A stretch of DNA of 64,000 nucleotides from Hoeflea algicola (GCF_026619415.1 NZ_JAOVZR010000001.1:3022501-3086500), one strand, 5' to 3'; shown: positions 39,152 through 49,079, counted from the stretch's first letter. A program made the numbers and translations. The notes: a model not told the origin generated them from the sequence alone.

Positions 39152-39658
39152 ATGAGCACGTTGACGATCGACATACGGCACGCAGAGCCGCAGGACGCCG
39201 AGGCGATAGCCGAGACGCACCGGGCGGCCTGGAGCTATGCCTATACCGGCATCCTGCCGCACAAATCGCTGCGACAGATGCTCGAGCGCCGCAATGTCGC
39301 CTGGTGGCGACGGGCGGTTCGCGGCGCCACATCGATTCTGGTGCTCGATGTCGGCGGCACCATTGCCGGCTATGCGACGCTGGGCCTCAACCGGGCGCGG
39401 TCACTGCCTCAGGAAGGCGAAATCTACGAGCTTTATCTGCGTCCCGAATATCAGGGCGTGGGGCTTGGCAAGCGGCTGTTTATAGAGGCCCGGCAATTGC
39501 TGGCATCGCTCGGCTGCGACGGCGTCGCCGTCTGGTGTCTCGAGGAAAACCACCCATCGGTGGACTTCTATCGTTTCCAGGGTGGACGCGACGTGGCCGA
39601 AGGGCATGAGACTTTCGACGGCAAGACCCTCAAGAAAGTTGCCTTCGTCTGGGAATAA
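39152..39658 (+). CDS. GNAT family N-acetyltransferase
   Basis: Acetyltransferase of 168 residues. N-terminal IRHAEPQDAEAIAETHRAAWSYAYTGILPHKSL, acetyl-CoA motif LRPEYQGVGLGKRLFIEARQLL (Q-G-V-G-L-G), and C-terminal VAVWCLEENHPSVDFYRFQGGRDVAEG. This H-x-x-a-w...GilP-xxl pattern is common in alphaproteobacterial GNATs of unknown substrate. Separated from the upstream CAT-like gene by about 150 bases with no clear promoter. Confidence 0.88.
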   Translation: MSTLTIDIRHAEPQDAEAIAETHRAAWSYAYTGILPHKSLRQMLERRNVAWWRRAVRGATSILVLDVGGTIAGYATLGLNRARSLPQEGEIYELYLRPEYQGVGLGKRLFIEARQLLASLGCDGVAVWCLEENHPSVDFYRFQGGRDVAEGHETFDGKTLKKVAFVWE

Positions 39659-39856
39659 TGTCCAGGGTTTGCGCGATGCGCACCGAAAGTCCGGTTGCGT
39701 AGCGGCGGCTTTGGCTCTAAATCCCCCGTGCCGCCTACAGCATAGGTCACAACACCGGCCGGTCGGCAAACACGCCCGGCACACAGATCATTTTTTTCAC
39801 GCCCCTGCGCGCGCCGGATCCGGTGCGGCGCCACAATTATCCCGAATGGAGCGATC

Positions 39857-40390
39857 ATGCGCATAGATGCCATCAGCATCGGTGAAAACCCGCCACACGA
39901 CGTCAATGTGATCATCGAGGTGCCGGTCGGCGGTCATCCGATCAAATACGAGATGGACAAGGACGCCGGAACCCTGGTGGTCGACCGCTTTCTCTACACG
40001 CCGATGACCTATCCCGGCAATTACGGCTTCGTGCCGCACACCCTGTCCGATGATGGCGACCCGATCGACGTGCTGGTGTGCAACACCCGGCCGCTGATTC
40101 CCGGCTGCGTCATCAATGTGCGCCCGATCGGCGTTCTGATCATGGAAGACAATGCCGGCCAGGATGAGAAAATCATCGCGGTGCCGTCGCCGCATCTGAC
40201 CCAGCGCTACGCCAAGGTCAATGACTACACCGACATGCCCGAGATTACGCTGCAGCAGATCGAGCATTTTTTCGAGCACTACAAGGATCTCGAACCCGGC
40301 AAATGGGTCAAGATCGGCGGCTGGCGCGATGCCGAGACCGCCCGCGGATTGATCATCGAAGCCATTGAGCGCGCCAAAACCAAGGGCTGA
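39857..40390 (+). CDS. ppa: Inorganic diphosphatase
   Basis: Soluble family I pyrophosphatase of 177 residues that drives biosynthetic reactions by removing PPi. Signatures: [53 protein letters not shown] (the D-x-D-P-x-D metal site), [20 protein letters not shown], and C-terminal [19 protein letters not shown]. Complete and standard in length. Convergent with the DUF167 gene. Confidence 0.97.
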   Translation: MRIDAISIGENPPHDVNVIIEVPVGGHPIKYEMDKDAGTLVVDRFLYTPMTYPGNYGFVPHTLSDDGDPIDVLVCNTRPLIPGCVINVRPIGVLIMEDNAGQDEKIIAVPSPHLTQRYAKVNDYTDMPEITLQQIEHFFEHYKDLEPGKWVKIGGWRDAETARGLIIEAIERAKTKG

Positions 40391-40503
40391 GCGCCCCCGG
40401 CTTATGCACGGCGCGTCGAAATGGGTTTATTTGGGCGCGCCATGCATTCATTCAGGCCACGACAACGCCGCCGATGCAATTGGATTCGCGGCGTTACAGC
40501 CCA

Positions 40504-40821
40504 TCAGGGTATTTCGACAAGCGCAGCAGCCGCGGCGGCAAGATCCTTGGGGTCGCCGCCAATGCGGACAATTTTGTTACGGCTGGTTTCACCGGAGATT
40601 ACCCGGATGGTCGATTTGGGCAGCCTCAGGCGCTTGGCGATCAACACCTCCAGTGCCCGGTTGGCCTTGCTCTTTTCAGGCACCGCGCGCACCCGCGCTT
40701 TCAGCCGTACGATTCCCGCGGCGTCCTCCACCAGACCGTCAATCGCATCGGAGGCGGCAGAAGGCGTTAGACGGACGGCCACGTCGAGCCCACCGTCAAC
40801 CGTTTTGAACCACTTGCTCAG
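40504..40821 (-). CDS. DUF167 (YggU) family protein, probable CTG start
   Basis: Small alpha/beta protein of 105 residues if started at CTG 40821. The first standard codon is GTG 40782, giving 92 residues and losing the conserved N-terminal strand ([19 protein letters not shown]). The core [44 protein letters not shown] is the DUF167 signature. The CTG sits in the sequence TTCTGAGC and overlaps the stop codon of the upstream yggT gene. In this frame no ATG, GTG or TTG occurs before it. Function unknown; coupling with yggT is conserved. Confidence 0.85.
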   Translation of the reverse strand: MSKWFKTVDGGLDVAVRLTPSAASDAIDGLVEDAAGIVRLKARVRAVPEKSKANRALEVLIAKRLRLPKSTIRVISGETSRNKIVRIGGDPKDLAAAAAALVEIP

Positions 40822-41108
40822 AAGAACATCGGCGCGATTGACGTGGCGATGAAGGTGCGCACGAAAAAGATCGCGATCAGCAGCACAATCGGCGAAATGT
40901 CGAGTCCGCCGAGATCCGGCAGAAACCGGCGAATTTGCCTGAGCGCCGGTTCGGTCGCCTTGTAGAGAAATTCACCCACCATGCCGACGAAGCGATTGCT
41001 CGGATTGACCACGTTGAAGGCATAGAGCCAGGAGAAAATGGCGCTGCCAATGATGATCCAGGTATAGATACCCAGCGCCAGGTCGATGGTTTGAAAGACT
41101 GCAAACAT
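40818..41108 (-). CDS. YggT family membrane protein
   Basis: Inner-membrane protein of 96 residues with two hydrophobic segments ([27 protein letters not shown] and [17 protein letters not shown]), separated by the conserved [36 protein letters not shown]. That P-x-G-G-x-D-x-SP pattern is diagnostic of YggT. CGGAGAA site before the ATG. It may take part in envelope or division processes. Its stop overlaps the DUF167 start. Confidence 0.93.
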   Translation of the reverse strand: MFAVFQTIDLALGIYTWIIIGSAIFSWLYAFNVVNPSNRFVGMVGEFLYKATEPALRQIRRFLPDLGGLDISPIVLLIAIFFVRTFIATSIAPMFF

Positions 41109-41297
41109 ATGGTTCTCCGGCAGTTATAGCGTGACCGACATGTAGACACTCGCGCCCCGGGCGGCAAGGGCGGCTGCACAGCAACCACGCCACAGGGTTA
41201 CCGCTGACGGACTGGTCGATCAAGAAAGTGGCGTCAAACGCCCGCTCGTGTATAGCTAGACGTGTACCGCTCAAACGGCATCAACCCGGACAGCCCC

Positions 41298-42598
41298 ATG
41301 CAGACGCTTACCCAGGCCGAAGACCGCTTCGCGGCGTTTCGGCACCGCGCCTTCACCTTCTATTTTGTCGCACGATTTTTCTCGACTTTCGGCCTGCAGA
41401 TCATCAGCGTCGCGGTGGGTTGGCAGATCTACGACCTCACCCGCGACCCATTCGACCTGGGCCTGGTTGGCCTGATCCAGTTCCTGCCAGCGCTGGTGCT
41501 GATTCTGTTCACCGGCGCCGCCGCCGACCGCTATGGCCGCCGTACCATCATGATGGTCTCGGAGATGGTGATTGCCGCTTCTGCCGCAGCACTGGTCTAT
41601 TTCGCCTGGCGCGGGCTCACCTCACCGCTGCCGATCTTCGCGGTATTGCTGGTGCTCGGCATCGCGCGTGCATTTTTTCGCCAGCCTCGCAATCACTCGC
41701 GCCCAACCTGGTGCCGGCCCGCGATCTGCCCAATGCCATTGCCTGGAACTCGACCTCCTGGCAGACCTCGACCATCGTCGGCCCGGTGGCCGGCGGTCTG
41801 CTCTACGGTCTGGGCGCGCTGGCGCCCTATCTCACGGCATTTTGCCTGTTCATTCTGGCAACCATTTCCATCTCGCTGGTGCCGCCGCCGCTGCAGCGTT
41901 CCCGCGGTCAGGCGCAGAGCTGGCAAACGCTGCTTGCGGGTTTCAGCTACGTACGTAACCAGAAGGTCGTGCTCGGCGCCATTTCGCTCGACATGTTCGC
42001 CGTGCTGCTCGGCGGTGCCGTGGCGCTGATGCCGGTGTTTGCCCGGGATGTGTTGGAGCTTGGTCCCGCCGGTCTCGGCTGGCTGCGCGCGGCGCCCGGC
42101 ATCGGCGCCATCGCCATGGCGATCTACCTCGCCTCGCGGCCGGTCAGGCAGCACGCCGGCATCGCCATGTTCATCGCAGTCGGCCTGTTCGGGACCGCCA
42201 CCATCGTCTTCGGCCTGTCGACATCGCCGCTGTTGTCAATTTCCATGCTGGTGCTCATGGGCGCGTCCGACATGATTTCGGTCTATGTCCGCCAAAGCCT
42301 TATCCAGCTATGGACCCCCGACGAACTGCGTGGCCGGGTCAGCGCCGTCAACATGGTGTTCGTCGGGGCCTCAAACGAACTCGGCGAATTCCGAGCCGGC
42401 ACCATGGCGGCATTTTTTGGCCCGGTATTCGCGGTGGTACTTGGCGGCGCCGGCACCCTGGCCGTGGCAATCGCCTGGAGTTTCGGTTTTCCCGCCTTGC
42501 GGCAGATCGAATCGCTCGACAAGGACGCCGAGGAAAGCCGCGCGAAGCTCAAGCAGCAGCGTGAGAAACCGGAAATATCCGGTCCAGGAAACGCTTGA
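41298..42598 (+). pseudogene. MFS transporter (EntS-like), frameshifted in a T run
   Basis: A 12-helix major facilitator of about 433 residues split across two frames. From ATG 41298 the first frame gives FYFVARFFSTFGLQIISVAVGWQIYDLTRDPFDLGLVGLIQFLPALVLILFTGAAADRYGRRTIMM (motif A, DRYGRR) to LGIARAFF. At GCATTTTTTCGCC (six T, 41672-41677) the frame is lost. Adding one T gives AFFSPASQSLAPNLVPARDLPNAIAWNS and runs on to the C-terminus in the second frame. Helices and loops are otherwise intact. It is a recent inactivation or a homopolymer error. The last 50 bases overlap the convergent GATase gene. Confidence 0.82.
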
Positions 42599-43280
42599 GC
42601 CAATCCAGCAGCGCGGCGTCATGGACCAACCGCCCGCCAAGATGCTGCGCCCCTTGCTGGGCGCCGGGGAGAACGAAACGATTCGCCCCGCGAACCGCCC
42701 AACGGTGCATCATCGCCAGCGTCAGTTCAGCATGAAACTGGACCGCCCAGGCATTCTCGCCATAACGGAAGGCCTGGTTGGGATAGGTCTCGGCAGTGGC
42801 CAGCAACTCCGCGCCGGCGGGCAGATCGAACCCCTCGCGATGAAACTGGTAGACCATTGACGGCCAGTCCATCATCGCCGCACCGGCGGGCGTCGGCTGC
42901 AGCGGATACCAGCCGATTTCCACAATTCCATCGTCGCGGCTGGCCACCCGTCCGCCCAGGTGACGGACCAGGATCTGCGCACCCAGACAAATCCCGAGAT
43001 ACGGTTTTCCGGATGCAAGCACGGTATCCATGAACCGGGTTTCGCGCCGGATCGCCTCGATGTCGTCATTGGCGGACATCGGCCCGCCAAACACCACGAC
43101 GCCGGCATGATCATCAAGCATTTCGGGCAATGGATCGCCAAGCACAGGGCGGCGGATATCCGCCTCAAAACCCATTAGCGAAAGAAGCTGACCGACCCTT
43201 CCACAACTGGAGTTTTCTTGGTGCAGGATGATGAGAATACGACCGCTACGTGACCCAGGCGCAAGTTCAAGACTCGTCAC
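42549..43280 (-). CDS. Class I glutamine amidotransferase-like protein
   Basis: GATase1-fold protein of 243 residues with GTG start at 43280, inside the end of the upstream TerB-like gene. Nucleophile elbow YLGICLGAQIL (Cys98), and catalytic His183/Glu185 in AWAVQFHAELT. Blocks VVVFGGPMSANDD and WYPLQPTPAG place it with GMP-synthase-like stand-alone amidotransferases (COG0518). The partner synthetase domain is absent, so the acceptor is unknown. Its 3' end overlaps the MFS gene by 50 bases. Confidence 0.9.
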   Translation of the reverse strand: MTSLELAPGSRSGRILIILHQENSSCGRVGQLLSLMGFEADIRRPVLGDPLPEMLDDHAGVVVFGGPMSANDDIEAIRRETRFMDTVLASGKPYLGICLGAQILVRHLGGRVASRDDGIVEIGWYPLQPTPAGAAMMDWPSMVYQFHREGFDLPAGAELLATAETYPNQAFRYGENAWAVQFHAELTLAMMHRWAVRGANRFVLPGAQQGAQHLGGRLVHDAALLDWLKRFLDRIFPVSHAAA

Positions 43281-43755
43281 CCGTATCCCCCTCTTCGCTG
43301 ATGCCTGCGTCCTTGAGTGCCCGTTGCCGTGCCAATACGCGCTCGCGGCTGGAGACGCCCATCAGGTCGGCGATACGCCAGACCACATGGTCTTCCAGCT
43401 CATGCCGATAGCCGTCGGCATAGGCGAGCCGCCACAAAAGCTCGATGAAATGAACCTTGGCATCCGGCTCGAGGCTGCGGTTGAGTACGCTGGTGAAGGC
43501 GTAGAGATCAACTGATTCGCGTTCGGCCTGGGCGCCAGCCTCGATCAACGCCTTCTTTGACGCTTCGCTATCGGCATATTCCTCGGAAATCATGTCCTTG
43601 AGTGCGCGGGCTTCAGCTGGATCGACCACGCCATCCGCGCCGATCACGTGAAAGAACAACGCCGCGGCGGCCACATCGGAGTCACTTGTATCGGGCCCGG
43701 AGGTTTTGTCATCGCCGCGCAATCCGCTGAGGAAGGCGCGTATTTGTTCAAGCAT
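43267..43755 (-). CDS. TerB-like (TerB_N/DjlA fold) protein
   Basis: All-helical protein of 162 residues. The central part (AAAALFFHVIGADGVVDPAEARALKDMISEEY ... AYADGYRHELEDHVVWRIADLMGVS) has the TerB duplicated helical pattern with acidic D-G-x-V-D-x-x-E and YADG-x-x-x-E-x-x metal-type sites. Named for tellurite-resistance proteins, but chromosomal copies are general cytosolic proteins of unclear role. Followed by the GATase gene with a 14-base overlap. Confidence 0.85.
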   Translation of the reverse strand: MLEQIRAFLSGLRGDDKTSGPDTSDSDVAAAALFFHVIGADGVVDPAEARALKDMISEEYADSEASKKALIEAGAQAERESVDLYAFTSVLNRSLEPDAKVHFIELLWRLAYADGYRHELEDHVVWRIADLMGVSSRERVLARQRALKDAGISEEGDTGDES

Positions 43756-43776
43756 TGTTGATCCTTTCCGATCCTG

Positions 43777-45621
43777 TCAGAACAACCGGAATCGGCCGGG
43801 TTTCTCAGGCGCAGCGCCAGACCGCACGCCAGGATCATCCGGCCTGTGGTTGAGAAATGCCGCTTCCTTGGCGCGGGCTTCGTCTTCAGCGTCCTGCCCA
43901 GAAGGCTTTGCCACAACCATCGTGGCGGCATCCTGATTGTCAGGTTTCGGTCTGGATCCCAATTGTGGCTCGGCTTTGACCGACTTGGGGGCCACATCCA
44001 TTGATTCAACCTTTTTGGCAACTGGCGCCGTGGCCGCGGACTTGTCACTGTAACCCGGCGCTTCGGGTTTATCATCAGATTCCGCCGCTGCTGCCAGCGC
44101 CGCGTGCTCCGGCTCGGCCTCAACAACAGGGGCCGTGACAGGCAGCGGATCTTCCTCGGTGCTGTTCACCGGCGCCAGCGCATCCACAATCGGGTCGGCA
44201 ACGGGTGCCGCTGCTGCGACAACCGTGGGGGCTGCAGCCGGCACGTCACGTTCGCGCACCGGCGGCAGACTTGCCATCGCCCGGTCAAAGGCGCCCGCCG
44301 GGGTTTCGTTGTCGAGCGCCGGACCCGCGAGTTGTTCCACCGGCACCTTCCACTCGAAAGCGTCGAGCTTGCCGGTCACCGGCGACACTGGTTCCCAGTT
44401 CTCCGAGACGTAGCCATCGGCGGTCCATGCCGGATCGCGCGACGCGCGCACAGCCTGCGACAGCCAATGCCGGACGCGGCCCTGATCGCCGGTTTCGGCT
44501 TCCTCGATATCGGCGAGCAGCAGATAGATGCCTTCGCAAGGCCTCAGCCGTGCCGCAGCTTCGGCCTTTTCGCGGGCCAGGTCGAATCTCCGTGCATCCA
44601 GCGCCGCACGCGCCACCGCATCGAAGGATTGCGGGTGCATAGGCCTGAGCTTTTCCAGCCGCTCGGCGCGTCTGAGCCGGTCGATGGCCGTGTCGCCGAC
44701 CCGCGCCCGGACATAGGCCTCGGCAATCTCGGGATGCGGATTGGCCTTCCATGCGGCTTCCAAGATTTTTGCCGCCTTGCGCAGATTGTCCTGCCGCAAA
44801 AGCGCCTTGGTGGCGACAATCGCCGCCGGCGGGAAGGCTGGCGCCAGTTTCAGTGCCGCCAGCGCGTCATCACGGGCAGACGACGGATCGGCGTCAAGCC
44901 GATCCCGGCCGCGCGCGGTCAACAGCACCGCCTTCTTGCGGTCTGCCACCGCCGCTTCAATGGTGCCTGAATGACGCTGGCGATCAAGCAGATGCAGCGC
45001 CTCGTCCCACTTGCCTTCCTGGGTGCGATAGGACAGCGCCGCAGCCCCGGCCCATGGCAGATGCGGGGCCTGTTCGGCGGCAGATTCGGCATAATGCCGC
45101 GCCGCTTCGCCTGCGCCCTGGCGCTGGGCTTCGAGATAGAGACCACGCAGACCCAGCAGCTTGGTTTCCGGGTCTTCGACCATTGCCTCGAACAATTTAC
45201 GGGCTTCGTCGTTGCGGCCCTCGATCAGCGCAGCCTGAACATCAAGCAGATGGATCAATGGCTCCTGATCGGCGCTCAGCAAACCCTTGGTGCGCTTGTT
45301 CATCTTCCGCGCCATCGCCGCATCGCCGGCGCCGGCGGCAAGCAACCCGGTTGACAGCGCCTGATAGCCGCGGTCGCGCTTGTTGGCGCGGAAATAGCGC
45401 GACACCAGCCGTGGCGACAGCCAGATCGTCCGGATCAACCACCAGCTGATCATGATCGCCGCCACCAGCGAGGCCACCACCGTGACCGCGGTCATCAAGG
45501 ACATCTCGATGCGGCGGTCCTGCCAGACGATCGACAGATCGCCGGGACGGTCTGCAAGCCAGGCAAAACCGAAGCCGAGGGCGAGAACCAGCGCGACGAA
45601 GAATAACAAGCGGATCATCAT
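43777..45621 (-). CDS. hemY: Heme biosynthesis protein HemY (TPR membrane protein)
   Basis: Inner-membrane protein of 614 residues from ATG 45621 (AGGAGATCG before it). Two N-terminal helices (MMIRLLFFVALVLALGFGFAWLAD; MTAVTVVASLVAAIMISWWLIRTIW) precede SPRLVSRYFRANKRDRGYQALSTGLLAAGAGD, the HemY_N signature. Tetratricopeptide-like helices follow to about residue 390. The C-terminal third is Pro/Ala-rich and acidic with no clear fold, ending ...PEKPGRFRLF. In proteobacteria this HemY-type gene accompanies hemC/hemD; it is not protoporphyrinogen oxidase. Confidence 0.92.
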   Translation of the reverse strand: MMIRLLFFVALVLALGFGFAWLADRPGDLSIVWQDRRIEMSLMTAVTVVASLVAAIMISWWLIRTIWLSPRLVSRYFRANKRDRGYQALSTGLLAAGAGDAAMARKMNKRTKGLLSADQEPLIHLLDVQAALIEGRNDEARKLFEAMVEDPETKLLGLRGLYLEAQRQGAGEAARHYAESAAEQAPHLPWAGAAALSYRTQEGKWDEALHLLDRQRHSGTIEAAVADRKKAVLLTARGRDRLDADPSSARDDALAALKLAPAFPPAAIVATKALLRQDNLRKAAKILEAAWKANPHPEIAEAYVRARVGDTAIDRLRRAERLEKLRPMHPQSFDAVARAALDARRFDLAREKAEAAARLRPCEGIYLLLADIEEAETGDQGRVRHWLSQAVRASRDPAWTADGYVSENWEPVSPVTGKLDAFEWKVPVEQLAGPALDNETPAGAFDRAMASLPPVRERDVPAAAPTVVAAAAPVADPIVDALAPVNSTEEDPLPVTAPVVEAEPEHAALAAAAESDDKPEAPGYSDKSAATAPVAKKVESMDVAPKSVKAEPQLGSRPKPDNQDAATMVVAKPSGQDAEDEARAKEAAFLNHRPDDPGVRSGAAPEKPGRFRLF

Positions 45622-45628
45622 CGATCTC

Positions 45629-47224
45629 CTAATTCGCCGGGGCATCAGACGGCGTGTCTGATTCGGTTGAGGCGTCGGGTGAGGTTTGCGGCGTCGGTGT
45701 CGCCTTGGCGGGGGAGAGCGCGGCGGCGATCAGCTTTTCCGCGCTAACCCGCGCCGCCAGCGCCTCGCCGTAATCGGCGGCAGCCAGCCGCGAGGCTTCA
45801 GGCAGCGCGTTCCATTCGGCCAGCGCACCCCCGAGATCACCGTTTGTCAGCCGCGCTTCGGCGCGCGCTGCAATCGCCTCGGCGCTGTCGCCCTCGACTT
45901 CACCGACCTTGCGCACCTTGACCACTGACAGCGCACTCGACATCAACCGATCAACCAGCCCTGCATTCGGATCCACCGGTTCGGCCGCTGCAATTGCCTG
46001 ATTGGCCGCATCGCCAAACCTTTCGATCAGATCCGACCGGCTCGGCACACCACTTGCTGCCAGATCCCTGAGTTCAGGCACAGCCGGATCATCCGGCGCG
46101 ACCGAGGCGAAGGCTTCGAGTTCGGACATGAAAGAGCCGCCACGGTCGATCGCCGATTTCAACCCGGCTGCAGCGATGGCGCGGGCCAGGTCAACCTGCT
46201 GCGCCGGTTCGTCAAGCCGTGATTCCAGCGTCGCCAGCCGATCATCCAATTGCTTGGACAGCGTCGCCTGGCCCTGTTCCAGCGCCGCGATTTTTTCGGA
46301 TAACGCCGTGGCCCGGGTTTGCAACTCGCTCAGCGAAGCTGCGACATCTGACTGGCTGGCGCTCAACCCCTCGACGGTAGCCGTCAGCGCCGGATCGGCG
46401 GCGTCACCGCCCGATGATGCGCTGAGCGCGTCAATCCTGCTTTCGATCTCGCCTAGCCGGGTGGTGAGCGCTTCGAGCTGCTCGGCATTGCCGCCGCCAG
46501 CTACCGCGTCTGTCTTGCTAAGGGCTGATTCGAGGCTTCCGACCCGCGCCAGCAATTGTGCAGCCGGGCCATCGGCCGTTTGCGAAGCAAGCCTTTCCGA
46601 CAGCACCTCGACATTGCCGGCAAGGCCCTCGACCCGCGTGACCAGAGCCTGATTGTCATTGCCGCCTGGAACCGGCAACACCCCGCCCGCATGCAGTCCG
46701 TAATATCCGCCAAGTGCGACCACCGCGCCGATCACCCCCGCAGCGACCATACCGATACCACCGCCCCGGTTTCGGTCGGTGGCTGCTGGCTTTGCAGACC
46801 CTGGCGCGCTTGAACCGGGCCGTGTCGACGATGACTGCGCTGACGCGCTGGAGGCGGCCGTAGAGGAACTTGCAGCCGTCTTCGGTTTGCCGTTATCGGG
46901 CGTGCCAGTTTCGGGCTTACCAGTGTCGGGCTTACCGCTCCCGGTTGTCGCGGCCTTGGGCTTATCGCCACCGGCAGAACCTGGGCCCGAACCTGGGCTT
47001 TGCGCCGATTGCTTGATTGAGGGTGTCGAAGATGCCTTGGAGTCCGCCTTTGCAGTCTCCGCCTTTACGCCACTGGCTGTCTCCACGGCTTTCGCTGCAG
47101 CTTGGTCCACCGTTGGCTTCTTGGCGGTCCCAGGTTCGTCCTTTGGCGTCACATCGGTGGCGTCGAGGTCGATCGTGACCGGTTCAGGTGCTTTGGAGTG
47201 GCGCGGGGTAGGGCCCTTGCTCAT
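45629..47224 (-). CDS. Alphaproteobacterial Mic60/mitofilin-like protein (COG4223)
   Basis: Protein of 531 residues. Residues 1-150 are Pro/Ser/Thr/Ala-rich and disordered. One transmembrane helix (about 157-180, GIGMVAAGVIGAVVALGGYYGLH) follows, then a long coiled-coil region (about 195-340) and a C-terminal helical domain (RAIAAAGLKSAIDRGGSFMSELEAFASVAP ... RSDLIERFGDAANQAI ... ALAEWNALPEASRLAAADYGEALAARVSAEKLI). Topology, C-terminal domain and position between hemD and hemY match the bacterial homologue of mitochondrial Mic60, which shapes crista or intracytoplasmic-membrane junctions. AGGAGACGTC precedes the ATG. Confidence 0.87.
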   Translation of the reverse strand: MSKGPTPRHSKAPEPVTIDLDATDVTPKDEPGTAKKPTVDQAAAKAVETASGVKAETAKADSKASSTPSIKQSAQSPGSGPGSAGGDKPKAATTGSGKPDTGKPETGTPDNGKPKTAASSSTAASSASAQSSSTRPGSSAPGSAKPAATDRNRGGGIGMVAAGVIGAVVALGGYYGLHAGGVLPVPGGNDNQALVTRVEGLAGNVEVLSERLASQTADGPAAQLLARVGSLESALSKTDAVAGGGNAEQLEALTTRLGEIESRIDALSASSGGDAADPALTATVEGLSASQSDVAASLSELQTRATALSEKIAALEQGQATLSKQLDDRLATLESRLDEPAQQVDLARAIAAAGLKSAIDRGGSFMSELEAFASVAPDDPAVPELRDLAASGVPSRSDLIERFGDAANQAIAAAEPVDPNAGLVDRLMSSALSVVKVRKVGEVEGDSAEAIAARAEARLTNGDLGGALAEWNALPEASRLAAADYGEALAARVSAEKLIAAALSPAKATPTPQTSPDASTESDTPSDAPAN

Positions 47225-47313
47225 GACGTCTCCTGCGTATTGGGTTGGGGCGAAGCTATTCTAGCCGCGTATCGTGATCGCAATGCTTCATACAGCGCCT
47301 TGGTTCCGGCAAA

Positions 47314-48069
47314 TCAGCCTAACCGGGCGAGCGATGCAAGCAGACTGTCTTCGTCGGGATGTTCAGCCGCGAGTGCCCGCGCCTGCCAAGCCTGCGGCAA
47401 CGTCATCGAGATTGCCAGTGAGAGGCACACAAAACGGGTCGATTCGACGAATTTACCGAGGTCTTTGCTTGTAATCAGGCTCGAAAACCGCCGCGCCGCA
47501 TTGGGTGAATAAAGCACGACGGCATCGGGAGAGGGCGACAAAAGGGCTAGAATATCAATGTCAGTCGGATAACTTATTTCGGCCATTTGATAAGCTTGAA
47601 TGACCCTGACCGGCGCCTTGGGAACCGCCATCGCGTCCTCGATAACCGTGGTACGCGGCGCGCCCGCCAGATAGAGCCATGGCTTTGCCAAACCAGCCCG
47701 AGCCGGAGTTTCGGGCCGGGCCAGTACCGCGCATGCCAGCGTTTCGGTCAAATCGGCGGCGGTGCCCGCCCCCTCAAATATTTCGTAAAATCCCGCAGCC
47801 CGTGCGGCGGCGGCAGTGGCCGGACCGACCACATGGACCGGCAACCGCGCATAGCCTTCTGGCAATGCGCCAGCGTCAGCAAACAGAGTGAAAGCTCGGG
47901 CGCTGGTGGCAATCAGTCCACGGATCGCGGCAGCCCGTGGCAGATCCTCGACGCACGCGGTAACCGCAGACTCATACAGCGGCATCCGCACTACCTCGTG
48001 ACCCAGCGCTTCAAGCCGCGACGCGGTTTGCGCCGCACCCGGTTCAGGCCGTGTCAGCAGCACGCGCAT
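47314..48069 (-). CDS. hemD: Uroporphyrinogen-III synthase
   Basis: Cyclises hydroxymethylbilane to uroporphyrinogen III; 251 residues from ATG 48069 (MRVLLTRPEPGAAQTASRLEALGHEVVRMPL), which is the family start. Upstream in-frame Met codons would run into hemC. HemD is poorly conserved; visible hallmarks are the TRPEPGA opening, GLIATSARAF, VHVVGPATAAAARAAGF and VVLYSPNAARRF. It starts ten bases after the hemC stop, the normal hemCD operon. Confidence 0.93.
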   Translation of the reverse strand: MRVLLTRPEPGAAQTASRLEALGHEVVRMPLYESAVTACVEDLPRAAAIRGLIATSARAFTLFADAGALPEGYARLPVHVVGPATAAAARAAGFYEIFEGAGTAADLTETLACAVLARPETPARAGLAKPWLYLAGAPRTTVIEDAMAVPKAPVRVIQAYQMAEISYPTDIDILALLSPSPDAVVLYSPNAARRFSSLITSKDLGKFVESTRFVCLSLAISMTLPQAWQARALAAEHPDEDSLLASLARLG

Positions 48070-48079
48070 CGCCGGCGCC

Positions 48080-49003
48080 TTAAGCCCAGGTCTCGAAAAA
48101 TGCCGGTCCGGCGCGGCCGCGAATCTCGGCGCCGGCGTCAGCGCCAAGCTCAGCTGCGTCGCCGGCCGGTCCGGTCGTCCGAATATCGTGCCAGACCGAG
48201 CCGTCGGGCGTCAGCACCATGCCGTAAAACGACAAATGCCCATCCTCTATCGTCGCATGGCCGGCAATCGGTGTCCGGCAGGAGCCGTCGAGCGCGGCCA
48301 GAAAGGCCCGTTCGCACATCAGCGCCACATGGGTATCGACATGGTTGATCGGCGCAAGCAATTGCGCGATCCGCTCGTCATTGCTTCGTGCCTCGATGCA
48401 GATTGCGCCCTGACCCGGTGCCGGCGGGAATTTTTCCGGATCGAGAAGTTCGGTAATCACCTCGGTATTGCCAAGCCGTTTCAGCCCTGCATGGGCCAGC
48501 AGGGTGGCGTCGGCTTGTCCCTCATCAAGCTTGCGCAACCGTGTTTCCACCTGGCCGCGGAATGTGATCACCGACAGATCCGGCCTGAGCCGCCTGATCA
48601 GCGCCTGCCGCCGCAACGAGGCGGATCCGACTACCGCGTTGGGCGGCAGATCCTCGAGCCGCGGTGCGGTGCGGCCGATAAAGGCATCGCGGACATCCTC
48701 GCGCTCGAGATAGGCAATCAGATCGAGCCCGTCGGGCAACGATGTCGGCATGTCCTTGGTCGAATGCACCGCCAGATCAAGCCGGCCGTCGCTCAGCTGT
48801 TCCTCGATTTCCTCGGTGAACAGCCCCTTGCCGCCGATCTCGGACAGCGGCCGGTCGGTGACCCGGTCGCCCTTGGTCGACAGCACCACGATTTCGAAAG
48901 CTTCCTCCGGCAAGTCATGCGCCGCCATCAGCCGGGCCCGGGTTTCCGAAGCCTGTGCCAGCGCGAGCGGACTGCCGCGGGTGCCGATGCGGTAAGGTTT
49001 CAT
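48080..49003 (-). CDS. hemC: Porphobilinogen deaminase (hydroxymethylbilane synthase)
   Basis: Polymerises four porphobilinogens in heme synthesis; 307 residues from ATG 49003 ([18 protein letters not shown]), with a TTG two codons upstream as alternative. The dipyrromethane cofactor Cys242 lies in [14 protein letters not shown] and the catalytic Asp84 in [19 protein letters not shown] and the cofactor-binding Arg residues are present. First gene of hemC-hemD-mic60-hemY and divergent from tsaD with a short (about 76-base) shared promoter region. Confidence 0.97.
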   Translation of the reverse strand: MKPYRIGTRGSPLALAQASETRARLMAAHDLPEEAFEIVVLSTKGDRVTDRPLSEIGGKGLFTEEIEEQLSDGRLDLAVHSTKDMPTSLPDGLDLIAYLEREDVRDAFIGRTAPRLEDLPPNAVVGSASLRRQALIRRLRPDLSVITFRGQVETRLRKLDEGQADATLLAHAGLKRLGNTEVITELLDPEKFPPAPGQGAICIEARSNDERIAQLLAPINHVDTHVALMCERAFLAALDGSCRTPIAGHATIEDGHLSFYGMVLTPDGSVWHDIRTTGPAGDAAELGADAGAEIRGRAGPAFFETWA

Positions 49004-49079
49004 TTGCAAGACATCCGATCCGTTGTTACCGACGCACAGGTACCGGGATCATTTCCCGAGCGCAACATCAGAGCCGGAC

